Below, piece after piece: positions 25,906 to 37,449 of a stretch of DNA of 64,000 nt (position 1 is its first letter; the number at the start of each line of letters is the position of its first letter). The notes below the pieces were generated by a model. The model did not search any database. It was not told the origin of the DNA and saw nothing but the letters and a program-made list of their open reading frames with translations. Source of the DNA: Stomorhina lunata (lineage: Eukaryota; Arthropoda; Insecta; Diptera; Rhiniidae); the NCBI GenBank assembly GCA_933228675.1, contig OW121743.1:90579998-90643997 (forward strand). The letters run 5' to 3'. The translations under genes were made by a program, and so were the position numbers.

Positions 25906-26673
25906 CAGAGACCGGAGATCGTTTTATTTTTTAAATCCATCAAGTATAAATATCATTGCCGATGAAAATTTATTTTCATTTCGATCGAAAAATAAAAAAA
26001 GATGGATTTATATTTGAAATATAAATATCCCTCATGATGAAAATTTTAAATATCTATAACGATAAATATCCGAACAGAAAAATATTTTATTGATTGTTTT
26101 ATTTTTGAACTTCTGTTTTGACTTTGAAAAAATAAAATGTTTATGAAATTTTAAAATTTTCAACAATGAATGTTCACAATTTATTGCAATTTTTTAGGAC
26201 ATAGAAGTTAAAGATAATAGTTCTAATGGGAACTATTGGTGGTTTCTTTGATTCGCGTCGCTATTTCCAAAAACAAAATAACTTTTAAACGTTTTAAACG
26301 CACTTAGACAACGACCATTTGTTGCCCAAACCCATTTCAATATAAAATTTGCAACAATAATTGAATTTATTGCTATTTAAACGTCCTAAAGATGTTTTAT
26401 ACACTGACAAATACAGAAATAAAATTTGAATTTTTTCTATCAAAATTTATTTTCATCGGATGAAAAAAGATGAAAATAATTTTGAACTGTACTGATAAAT
26501 ATCCCAAACGATTTTTTTATATTTTATTTTCATCGGATTGAAAAAAGGAACAAAATTTTTGAACAAATAAAAATCATGAGGGATTTTTAATATTTTTTTA
26601 AACTTCAATGATTGTTTTTTTATGGATTAAAACATGAAAATATTGTTTTAAAAGTATTAAAATCCGGTCTCTG
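25906..26673. mobile_element. Non-autonomous hAT-like element
   Basis: This 768-bp element has perfect terminal repeats of at least 11 bp, starting CAGAGACCGGA at both ends, flanked by the 8-bp TSD CTTCTTCG. Ends beginning CAG and an 8-bp TSD are typical of hAT. Subterminal sequence is also partly inverted (CCCTCATGAT near 26030 against ATCATGAGGG near 26575). It carries no transposase frame. Exact TSD and TIR copies suggest fairly recent insertion. Confidence 0.88.
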
Positions 26674-26681
26674 CTTCTTCG
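26674..26681. repeat. 8-bp target duplication of hAT-like element, right copy
   Basis: CTTCTTCG, identical to 25898-25905. Confidence 0.85.
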
Positions 26682-27040
26682 TAACCATATTGTACCATAA
26701 ATTGTATCATTTTATTATAACAAGCCAAAAGTTTACAACATAAAACACAGAAATTAGGATAAGGCTATTGTGCTGTAAAACTTCCTGGAATTAAATTAAG
26801 CGAAAACAAGCATAATCGGCAAGATATTGAAATATTTGTTTAATTGAATCCAAATCTTTATATTGTTCTAACAATTTTCATACAATATTTAACATGTGGC
26901 GTATACGCAATATAAGGTTTTCTTGTTTTGTCAAATATTACGCATACGTTACGGTGGCCAAGAGACCGTATAGTTAGTTGAAATAATATCCATATATAAA
27001 CTCAAATTAACTAAAAATCAAGGATCTACTTTAATATATA
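26682..27040. other. Unique spacer
   Basis: A+T-rich sequence between the hAT-like element and the Helentron-like element. Nothing recognised. Confidence 0.6.
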
Positions 27041-28620
27041 AAGTTAAGCCCGACCATACGAAACCTTCACCACTGAGGTCAAAGGTGTTCTTTCTCCTGT
27101 ATAAAGACAAATATTTGCTAAATTTTGCCATCATACAAACATTTTCTAAAAACTTATATATTTAAGCTGTTTCCGTCATTTGGACTTATATGAGAGCTAG
27201 GGACCGATTATCTCGAAATTTTGCAAATTGATTACAGTTTTTACAAAAATCATGTATGCAAAAAATATACCCAAAACTTTTATTATCTTCAGATTTACAA
27301 GCGTTTTAGTGATTTTTGTCCCATTTAGCGCGTTTTGTATGGGAGCTTTGGTCAAATGTGGACCGATTTAAACGAAATTTGGAACAGTGATTTTGGTTTA
27401 TATAAGCAGTATTTGTTTTAAATTTCATGAAAAAATATTGATGTTTTTGGCCAAAATATCAATTCCGGGAAGTGGGACCTATGAGATGTACTATAAATAA
27501 TGAACCGATTTTGATGAATTTCAATAGCCACACTCAGAATATTATGTAAGTAAAATTAACTTAAAATGTAATTTGAAATGAATGAATATTCATTTAAAAA
27601 CCGGTCAACTGATTTTTCATTCAAATTCAATAAATATTTCATTTAAATTTAACTGACAAATATTTAAACTACATTTTCAGTTCCAAAAACGGAATATTCA
27701 GTTGTTTTCAAAAAAATTACTGACAAAAATTTAAACTACATTTTTAGTATAAAAAACGGAAATTTTCATTTATTTTAAAAAAAAATTGAATGGTAAAAAA
27801 CTACGTAAAATTTCCATAAAACGGACAATTTTCATTTGTTTTTGTAATTAACGTAATATAAAAGACGAAACCATAAAAAGGTTATATCCGTTAAGGCATC
27901 AAAAAACCAAACAGACAAAACAAAGTTTGTTGCAAGGTAGATTATAATGAAGGTAATTTCACTTCAGGTTACTAAATTTAATTTCACTTTCTGACAATTA
28001 TAAGGGTTCTGACATTTCCATAGAAATAAAGCTACCATATTATTTTAAGTTTTCCATTATTTTCTGTCGCTGCGCCGACAATATGAGTTATGTGTAAAAA
28101 TGTAAAAACATTTAATTGCATGTGTATCTTCATATCTAATAGTTAAACTATATTTTACTAGTTAATAGAGAACTAAGCGGGATAGTATATAATTATTATA
28201 CACATTAAATAAAATTTTGATTAGCTACGTTGATGTTCTAGGTATTTAGGAAAAAAACAAATAGCTGATATTGTAGTCGCAGGGACCATTTGAAGTTTTA
28301 TAAATTAATTTTGAAATTTTGAAAATATAAATATAATTTGATAAATATAAAGGTAAAAAATTATTAAAATAGAAAAAATATAAATAATATTTTATATTTT
28401 TACAGAAAGGTTGTTGTAATAGTTCTGCTGCTGATGAAAGTTCTTTTCTATAAGATGGTAAAATACAAATTAGTGGGATTTGTGCCAATATAGAGGTTTA
28501 AAGCTGGAAAAATTGGGCCACATCTATCGGTCTATGCCATATATCAAATGGGCGCAAACCAGTTGGCCTATTTATAAACAGTTAAATAAGTGTACCGGTT
28601 TAAAGTGCCAGAAAGAATAC

Positions 28621-28672
28621 GTTCGCCTTAGCAGTTAAGTATACTGCTCCATATGCCGGCTCGAATCTTGCA
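28621..28672 (+). other. tRNA-like segment, weak
   Basis: An A-box-like CTTAGCAGTTAAG (28627-28639) is followed by a B-box-like GGCTCGAATCTT (28658-28669). The A-to-B distance is shorter than in tRNA genes and the T stem pairs poorly. It is at best a decayed SINE head. Confidence 0.25.
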
Positions 28673-28718
28673 ATTATTATTTTTATTGGCAGATATCTGT
28701 GCCTATTGGTGCTTAGAT

Positions 28719-28959
28719 TGCTTACCGTTCGTTTGGAAAATCTGTTGCGCTATTGCAAGTGCCGGTGCGCGTTGGTACAGTCATTGATATTGTGGGACAA
28801 GCTGGAAAATCCATGACTATTACCGGTTTCCAAACACATACAACACCCGTACTTTTGGCTATGTGAGAACATGCCGAATTGGCTTCAGAAGAACATATAG
28901 CATTAACACCAATTATGGAATGCTTTATTTTAAAGAAAAATCCAAACTTTGTCAAGTGA
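28719..28959 (+). pseudogene. Rpn1: Rpn1 (PSMD2) 3' coding fragment, broken
   Basis: The frame from 28741 reads [18 protein letters not shown], then [15 protein letters not shown], then TGA, then [18 protein letters not shown] and ends KKNPNFVK with a TGA at 28957-28959. This is the conserved C-terminal end of the 26S proteasome regulatory subunit Rpn1/PSMD2, a scaffold of the 19S base that binds ubiquitin-like shuttle factors. The in-frame TGA at 28864-28866 stands where the family has glycine, a G-to-T change of GGA. A likely 1-base frameshift lies near 28754, because LTV and ENL of the preceding segment read in the frame from 28721. About 75 residues remain of a protein of about 900, so it is a dead fragment. 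AATAAA at 29075 may be the old poly(A) signal. It lies inside the TIR element, which points to capture or to insertion of a processed copy. Confidence 0.88.
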
Positions 28960-30046
28960 AAGTGATTGAATTAAATATCGCTAATTTATCATTCTATTAT
29001 AAACTAAATTATATAATTCATTTAAATAATCTGTAATTGGGTCTTAAATTGTAATGTCAATTAACTGGAGACAATAAAATAATGTATGTTTTGTTATAAA
29101 TGCAAATACCCTTCCCGCGCAGCGGAAAGGATTTCTCCTATGAGTCTGCTTGGCTTCGGTTTTCCACTTGATTCAGTTTGTATCCGATGTATTTTTATTT
29201 CTGTTTGCGTATTTCAGTTGTACTTTAGTACTTTATTGGATAAATCGAGCAATTTCGAGAATGAGATTCTTCGGGAGAAAATACGCTGTTTTTATTTTAG
29301 TAGCTTTTGATCATGTATAATTTATATTGTACACATTACACATTTTATAAAAAAAAATTCCAAAAAAAAGAAAATACTTTTTTAAAATGTGGTAACGTTA
29401 TATTTCATATGACGTAGAAAGACAAACTTCAAAAACCCTTATTAAAATTTAATGAAAGCAAGTGAAATTACCTTCAATATATATGCCTTGGTTTGTTGTT
29501 TGTTTAGGCCATACCCCGTAATAGGCGGCCAGTATTATAAAAAGTTTCTTCAATAAGCAAACCTAAGATACTTAAGGAAAAACAATAATTAAACAAATAC
29601 GAATTATATTTGATACAATAATTGAAAAAATTTATAAAAACTAAACAACTGATATTTTCAAATGTTACTGATTTTCAGTATTTTTTTGTAGGTTGTTTTT
29701 TAAACAAATGTATAAATATGTTAAAAATCAATTTTCATGTAAATTTAAATGAATATTCATTTGAAAACAACATAACCGAAAATTTCCTAAACAACATACA
29801 ATCAGTTACTGTAATAATTTCCTGAGTGCATGATCAAAAAAATGATCTGTGCCAAATTTCATAAAATTATCTTTAGAGTTGAGACCTGCACTTCGATTTC
29901 ATGGTTAACATGGGGGTCCAGCCAGCTGTCCAGCCAGACGGACGGACAGACTGACATCGCTAAATCGAAAATAATTCTAAACCTATTGGTATACTAAAAG
30001 GTGGATCTAAGACAAATATTTCTACATACATCAGCACAAACTTATA

Positions 30047-30080
30047 ATACCCTTTCCACCTATGGTGGTAAAGGGTATAA
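30047..30080 (+). terminator. 3' hairpin of Helentron-like copy A
   Basis: The stem is ATACCCTTTCCACC paired with GGTGGTAAAGGGTAT around a TAT loop, with one bulge. Helitron-type elements end in such a hairpin, which is thought to signal the end of rolling-circle transfer. This is an element terminator, not a transcription terminator. Confidence 0.65.
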
Positions 30081-33000
30081 ATATATGAGAACGTGTTATT
30101 GTCGGTCAAGATTGTCAATGTCGACAAAATTACAAATTTTTCGTAATTCTCAAAGATATGTGTATGTCTGTGTTAAGTTTCTTTTCCTTTCACTTTGAAA
30201 TGTACCTAATGATCTAAATTGTGAAAAATTTCCAATTTCTACTTAACATTTTTTTGCAAAGGATCACAAAATGAAAAACATTCAAAAGGAAAAAAAGCTT
30301 ATTGAAGTTTTTTGAATGAAGTTTTAAAATTTATTTTAAAATTTGTTTTGTGGTACGATTTTTAAAATTATGTCGACTTTTTCAGTTTAAAATCAACTTT
30401 AAGTGTTCTGTGGTTAGGCTGAATACTTTTTATAATAAATTTCTGGTAAAAATGTTTATATGCATATTAACATTAAAGTACGTAGTATATAGCCTCGTCG
30501 GCTTATGAAAAGCTTTATAACAATCAAGACCACGTTTTATTAGTAATTCAGTTTCTAATAAAACGTGGTCTTTATTTTTCTCTTGTTTTATTAAAATAAA
30601 CTTTTATGAGCTTTTATACGAAAATAAGCAATAAAAAGCTACTAAAGTTAAAAAAGTGTACAAATTTTGTTTTTTTTTTATTCTTAACAGAAAAAATACT
30701 TACGATTTATCAAAACTGATAAGCCATTCTAAAGCGCAATCTATTTTCTTATCTTTGCTATTAAAAAAAATCGGATACAAAGTGGCTGAGCTATGAGTCG
30801 ATAAGGTGACGAACCTTGCTTAAACTGTTTTTTTCGTATAACTTGTAAACTTGGACGTATTTTTGAATTTTATTTTTTGCCATGTATTCAATAAGGCCTA
30901 TAACCCACGCTAGTTCCTTTTTCAAGTCTTTTTTATAGTGCATCAGACTGTAATTATTCCAATTGAAATCTTTGTAATTTAGACGGTAGGTCTGTTAAGT
31001 TCAAATACAACTCTAGAGTTAGAAATTTTTGATCTTTATCCTGAAATTTGGCGTTTTTTGTTTGTTTTTGCATTCGTTTTTCGTTTTTTGCCATTTAAGT
31101 TTTAAGGAAAGTCTTTGATGTTGCATTTTTGAACAAAATTTCAAAATTTGGAATTAATATTACATTCAGTTTGATTTTTTTTTTGCTTATCATATAATAT
31201 TATTATTATCCGAGACTAAGATCTCAGACCGTACATTGACATGTTTGTCTACAGACTAACTGTAAAGCTCTCCTGTTCTAACCATATAACATTTCTTTTA
31301 TATATCATTAACCGTTTAACCGTTACGAGGTTATTTCTGAAATAACTTACAAAAAAAAAACTCTGTATATCGTATTTTAAATTATTCAAAACTTATCTTT
31401 TTAGAAAGATTTAAATTTTATATGGTACTTAAGCGCTTTTGGTTTCAGAATATATTCAACATGAAGTTAAGCCCTTTTGTTTATTTGCAATTGCTCAAAA
31501 ATCTAAAGGTTTTCTACCATTTTAGTTTTAAAAGTTTTCTTTGCTGATGGCTCGTTGACCGTAATCCAAAATTTGGATCTATTGTTCGTTGTAGTTTAAA
31601 AGTTATAACATTTTATGCTTCTTCTGTAAAAAAAACTAAAAGTATAGTTATGTTCTTTTGCATTTTAGGTGACGATATATAAAAATTAGTATTTTTGCTG
31701 TGATAAAGGCATATCGTTATCCTAATATGTAATGTCTGGGCTATATAATCTATGTAACAAAACTTTCCAGTCAAGCTCTTACAGCTTGTGATGAATTATA
31801 AAAGAAGTGTGTGCAAAAGCTTTTCTGCTGACACTCTTCATTTCAAATTATCATATACTTCCGTTTAGGCAGTCTTTCTAATAGAAATTCGGGCAATTGA
31901 TTTTTTTACTTTTAATTCCTATAATATCCAAATGGTTGATAAATAGTGACGAAAGTTGATAAATAGTGATGAAAGTGATGAAAGTCTGATAACTTAACAT
32001 TTCAAAGAAGCTAAAGTGTAGCCTGATACAATTAATATTACCTGAGATAACATAAAACTTAAAGCCATATTCAATAGTTTTATAACTAAACTTTTTTAAG
32101 CTCCCAATAGTTAATATTTTAGTTCATCTAAAGATGCTAAAATTAGTTTCAAAAAAATACTTATTTGTGTCCATTAATTAAATTTCCTTTAAATTCCCCC
32201 AACATTACACCAAATGTAGCAAAGATAGACAGATTTTTTTTTCAATAAAAAATGACTTTCTAACACAACAATTGTGTAAGTGCCAGCCCTTTTTTATGGT
32301 ACTTTTTCGTATGTAATTTTCAAGAATGAAATATGACTATCTGTTTTTTTATAACTACATGGAAAATTATGAAACACGTTCATATGTAAGATCATATGTA
32401 TGGTGTTCAGTCCCACCAGTTAAATATGGAAAAACTATAGAATTGCAAGAAATTTCAATTATTATAGGAAAAGAGAACATGTTAGGAATGAATTCTAGAC
32501 TATAGATAAATTGTCCACTAGGATAACATTCATTAACAACCACTTTTTAGTTTTTCAGGCTCTATTTAGTTTGGGTAGGTTTATAATTTGGAACTACAGG
32601 GTTTATTTTGAGAATACACATGTGCAAGTATTATATATTACAACATAAATTTCATACAAGCACATGTTCTACAACAATAACTGTACATCCGACATCTCTT
32701 TGAATGAAGCGGATGTTAAAGAGCGCCATAGAACGAGTGATGGAGAGATTTGAGGCAGGAAAGACCTAAAGCAAAATGTGCGCTTAAAGTCTGGTGGGTG
32801 AGAGTATGTGAATATAGGCGAAATTTTCTTAAACTATTTTTATACGAAAATGTTTTTCTAAGTGTTTGTTTTGAGAAATGTAATAGTTGTAGTTTTATGT
32901 TATTTCCAAAGTTTTTTTCATATAATAAACTAAATATATCAAGGAAATGTCGTCGCGTTAATTGCTAGAAAATTTGTTGGGGTTTTTTTTTTATTTTTTA

Positions 33001-33982
33001 TAGCTTGTTTCTAAGTCAGTGGGTTAAAGTTGCGGTTTCATATTTTGGTGAATAATTTACAATTTTATATAATATTTTCTGTATATTTTTCTGTTCGAAT
33101 GAATTACAAAGCAATTAAATCGCTTGTTTTTTTTACATATACACGACCATAATTAAATATTCCTGTTTTTGTTTCAGTAGACTTTTTTTTATATTGATTT
33201 TTTTTTTGCTTTATATTTTTCTTGTATTTAATGTTTGTTTTGTTTAAATTATTTCCTTTTTTTCATATAAATCATTAACTGAAATTGTATTTTAATGTTA
33301 TTATAAATGCAATCGCCCATGTTGATGTTTCTCCTTTTTTTAATTAGTCATTTGTGGTATTGAAAATTTCTTATAAATGTCACGCGATTTATTATTTTGA
33401 CCCATATTTAAGATTTTTCGTTTGTCCTGTATAAGGCCTATTGCATACATATACCAGAAATATTTCAAATATCAAGCAAATCCTGTTTGAGATAAGAAAA
33501 TATACACTTCAGGCAAAAAAATAAAAAATTTCCTGAAATCATATATATTGTTGCCATATGACAACATTTCCAGACTATTTTGTTATCATAAAAAGAACAT
33601 GATCTACACAATTTTACAAAAAGTCGAAGTCAAATATTTTAATGTCTATTAGTTTCAAAATTTAAGAGAAAACTTATGTTAGTCTTTATGCCGACTTAAG
33701 CGTTTGTTGCCTGTAAGCATAAATATTCATATAAAATAAACCACTTTGAGTGGTCTGGGAAGTAAAAAAAAGTAAATTTTATAATAAGCAAATTTTCTTT
33801 TTGCATACCTTCAACGGTTAAATATTTATTGTTCAAACAGAAGGAGCAAAAAGGATACAATAATTTCATGGTTAAAAAATAATAACTGTGCGTGATTAAA
33901 AATAATGCAAACCATTATGGTCATTACTTTAATTACACAAAGCAACACGAAAAATATTACAAAACTTGCTCTAAAAAAAATT
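30081..33982. other. Unique A+T-rich DNA without recognisable gene
   Basis: About 3.9 kb without satellite. Stops are frequent in all frames. Frames at 30001-30198 and 32750-32968 show no family motif and I do not accept them. A strong hairpin is present at 30526-30572. Poly-T tracts rise towards 33000. No exon could be supported. Confidence 0.6.
30526..30572. repeat. Perfect 18-bp inverted repeat (hairpin)
   Basis: AAGACCACGTTTTATTAG at 30526-30543 is repeated as its exact reverse complement at 30555-30572, with an 11-nt loop. It is isolated, not part of an array, and has a higher G+C core (ACCACG) than its surroundings. It could be a tiny foldback element, a hairpin RNA or a replication-slip product. 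Confidence 0.9.
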
Positions 33983-36662
33983 TAATTTCCTATAAAAATA
34001 AGAAATTTTTGAAAAATTTTCCTAGAAAAATACGACATTTTTAAAACATTTTCTATAAAAATAAGAAAATTTTGAAAAATTTCCTCTAAAAATAAAAAAA
34101 ATTTGGAAAATTTCATATCAAAATAGGAAATTTTCGAAAATATAATTATAAAAATAAGAAACTTTTGAAAATTTTGAACAAATTCCTATAAACATAAAAA
34201 ATTTTTGACAAACTTCTTATAAAAGTAAGAAAGTTTTCAAAAATTTCCTATAATAAAAACTTTTTGTTATAAAATAAGAAATTTTTGAAAAATTTCCTCT
34301 AAAAATAAAAAAAATTTGAAAAATTTCATTTCAAAATAGGAAATTTTCGAAAATATAATTATAAAAATAAGAAACTTTTGAAAATTTTGAACAAAATCCT
34401 ATAAACATAAAAAATTTTTGACAAACTTCTTATAAAAGTAAGAACGTTTTCATAAATTTCCTATAATAATAAAAACTTTTTGTTATAAAATAAGAAATTT
34501 TTGAAAAATTTCCTCTAAAAATAAAAAAAATTTGAAAAATTTCATATCAAAATAGGAAATTTTCAAAAATACAATTATAAAAATAAGAAACTTTTGAAAA
34601 TTTTGAACAAATTCCTATAAACATAAACAATTTTTGACAAACTTCTTATAAAAGTAAGAAAGTTTTCATAAATTTCCTATAATAATAAAAACTTTTTGTT
34701 ATAAAATAAGAAATTTTTGAAAAATTTCCTATAAAAAAAAGAAATTTTTGAAAAATTTTCCTATAAAAACAAGAAAATTAAAAAAAAAAAATAAATTTTT
34801 GCGATATTTTCTATATAAAAAAGAAATTTTTGAAACATTTTCTATAAAATAAGAAATTTTTTAAAATTTCTTAAAAATAAAAACAAAAATGTTTAAAACA
34901 TTTCCTTTGAAAATAAGAAGTTTTTGAAAAATTTCCTATAAAAATTAGAAATTTTTGTAAAATTTCCAATAAAAATAAGAAATTTTTGAAAAATTTCCTT
35001 AAAAAATTTCTAAAAATATAAGAAATTTTTGAAAAATTTACAAAAAAAAACAAAAATAAGAAATTTCTTATTTTTGAAAAATTTAGCGTAAAAATAAAAA
35101 TTTTTTGAAAAAGTTCCTACAAAAATAAGAACTGTTTGAAAAATTTTAATAAAATAAAGAAATTTAAAAAAAAAAAATACTAAAACAATAAGAAATTTTT
35201 AAATTAGTTTTTATAAGAATAAGAAAATTTTGAAAAATATCCCATGAAATTAAAAATTTGTGAAAATTATCCTATAAAAATAGAAAATTTTTGAAAAATT
35301 TCCTATAAAAATAGGAAATTTAAGAAAAATTTTCTATTAAGATAAAATATTTTTGAAAAATTTCCTATAAAAATAGGAAATTTAAGAAAAATTTTCTATT
35401 AAGATAAAATATTTTTGAAAAATTTTGTAAAAAACCTAAGAAATTTTTAAAAATTTCTTATAAAAGTAAAAAACTTTTGAAAAATTTTCTATAAAAATAA
35501 CAAATATTTGACAAATTTCTGATAAAAATAACAAATATTTGAAAATTTTCCTATAAAAATAAGTAATTTTTGAAAAATTTCCTATTAAAATAAGAAATTT
35601 TAAAAAATTTTCCTATAAAAATTAGAAATTTTTAAAAAATTTCCTATTAAAATAAAATTGTTTTTAAATACCTTCTAAAAAAAACTTTTGAAAAATTTCC
35701 TATAAAAACAAGAAATTTTTGAAAAATTTTCTATAGAAATAAGAAATTTTTGAAAAATTTTCTATAAAGATAAGAAATTTTTAAAAAATTAAAAAAAAAA
35801 TAAGAAATTTAAAAAAAAATTGAATATATAAATCAGATTTTTTTTTAAATTTCCTATAAAAAAGAAAATTTTTGGAAAATTTTCCTATAAAAATAAGAAA
35901 TTTTGAATAATCTCTTATAAAATTAAGAAATTTTAAAAAAATTTCCTATAAAAATAAGAAATTTTTGAAAAATTTCCTATAAAATTAAGAAATTTTAGAA
36001 AAATTTCCTATAAAAATAAGAAATTTTTGAAAAATTTCCTATAAAAATAAGAAATTTTTGAAAAATTTCCTATAAAAATTAGATAATTTTGAAAAATTTT
36101 CAATAAAAAAAAAAAACAATTTTTTGAAAAATTTCCTATTAAGATAACAAATATAACAAACATTTTTGAAAAATTTCCTATAAAAATAAGAAATTTTTGA
36201 AAATGTTTGTATAAAAATAAGAAATTTTTTAAAAATTTCCTTTAAAAATAAGAAATTTTGAAAATTGTTTGAAAAATTTCTTATTAAAATAAGAAATTTT
36301 TAAAAATATCCTATAAAAATAAGAAACTTTTCACTGTAAAAAGAGGATACATTTTAAAAAATTTCCAATGAAGATAAGACATTTTTAAAAAATTTCTTAA
36401 AAACTAAGAAATTTTGAAAATGTTCTATCAAAATAAGAAATTTTTTATCAATTTCCTAAAAAATAAGAATTTTTGAAAATTGTTTGAAAAATTTCCTATT
36501 AAAATACGAAATTTTTAACAATTTCCTATAAAAATAAGAAATTTCTGAAAATTTTTCTATAAAAATAAGAAATTTCTGAAAAATTTCCTATAAAAATAAA
36601 AAATTTTTGAAAAAATTTTTTAAATTTTCTTATAAAAAAATATCAAATTTTTAAAAAAATTT
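33983..36662 (+). repeat. 31-bp satellite array sat-3, block A4
   Basis: Same orientation as blocks A1-A3 but more degenerate. It contains higher-order repeats: an ATTTTGAACA marker recurs at 34171, 34383 and 34600 (212 and 217 bp apart, 217 being 7 x 31). A 62-bp (2 x 31) duplication lies at about 35305-35420. The minus-strand frame at 34871-35053 is a repeat artefact. Confidence 0.95.
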
Positions 36663-37449
36663 AGTGTATGTAAATGGTGTTAATGGTTTATATAAAAGTT
36701 TTTTGGAATCAACGTACTGGTCATAACTACACGAAGTTGCACAATAATAGGAAGATAGATTTATTACAAAAAAGCACATATTTTTTTAAAAAGATCTCTA
36801 TGTAAAGAAAACGGGTTTCTTTTAAACCCAATGATAAGACGCACTCAGTCAATCTGCTTGCAATGAAATAAAAAACCCCTTAAGCAGTTGCTATAATTTT
36901 CAGCGACACTAACCAACACCTTTATCCCCAACAGCTAACCAACAATCATTATTCATTTATGAATATTTTATGACCTTTTTTTCTACTTAAAGTCAAACTG
37001 CCATGACCACATAAATTTTTCTTTTCCTTGTCTTTGGCTTCTCTCACAAAGAAAAGTGCAAAAAGCACTTTTAATAGAAAGAATATTTGTTGCTTTAAGC
37101 AGAATGCGTGTATTAAACTAAAAGAAGGAACATGAAAAAACAAAAAAAAAAAAAGATACAAAAGAAAAAATGGCTTATAAAATATTAAAGGAAATGTAGA
37201 ATATGGAAGAAATTATTTTTTTTTATTAAAAATATAAACGTTATGGAGGTTATTACGAGGATTTAATCAGAATGCCTTTTATGACTCTCACGCTGATTAA
37301 GTAAGAAAATAAAGTTAACAAATAATTTATTATTTAAGATAAATTTTTTAAAGAAAAGGTAATTTTTGCTTTGTCTGCGATTCTCAAAGAAATCTTAATG
37401 AAATTTTAATTTATTATTTTTAAAAAGAATTCAAATACTTTTTTCATTT
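36663..37449. other. Unique spacer between oppositely oriented sat-3 blocks
   Basis: This 0.8-kb A+T-rich segment separates block A4 from inverted block B1. The 70-codon minus-strand frame at 36949-37161 has no recognisable motif. A poly-A run is at 37141-37154. Confidence 0.6.

Larger units (their letters stand above)
27531..29828. mobile_element. TIR element carrying an Rpn1 gene fragment
   Basis: The insert breaks Helentron copy A exactly where copies B and C are continuous. Its ends are CACTCAG (27531-27537) and CTGAGTG (29822-29828). The repeat extends imperfectly for about 23 bp (AATATTATGTAAGTAA against GAAATTATTACAGTAA). Further in, a perfect 17-bp inverted pair lies at 27948-27964 and 29460-29476 (TGAAGGTAATTTCACTT), and CGCTGCGC lies inverted at 28068-28075 and 29117-29124. 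The arms may therefore be long and diverged, or a second element may be nested inside. The TSD could not be fixed. Between the arms is a broken copy of the Rpn1 3' coding end. No transposase frame was found. Confidence 0.65.
27041..30080 (+). mobile_element. Helentron-like family-1 element, copy A, split by a TIR element
   Basis: The left part (27046-27530) and right part (29829-30080) align end to end with the unbroken copy B (43565-44369). Shared phrases include GACCATACGA, CACCACTAAGGTC-like, GGACTTATATGAGAGCTAGG, CCGGGAAGTGGGACCTA, GACATCGCTAAATCGA and the terminal hairpin. A GGACGGACAGACTGAC microsatellite seed lies at about 29938. The 3' end is a hairpin, ACCCTTTCCACC-TAT-GGTGGTAAAGGGT. 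Subterminal inverted repeats, a 3' hairpin and a GACG tract match mini-me/DINE-1 Helentrons. No protein is encoded. Confidence 0.75.

Noticed and set aside
28621..28672. tRNA gene or SINE head
   Set aside because: Box spacing is too short and the T stem is poor; kept only as a weak feature.
28722..28955. 77-codon minus-strand frame
   Set aside because: It is the antisense shadow of the Rpn1 fragment, whose plus-strand reading is clearly conserved.
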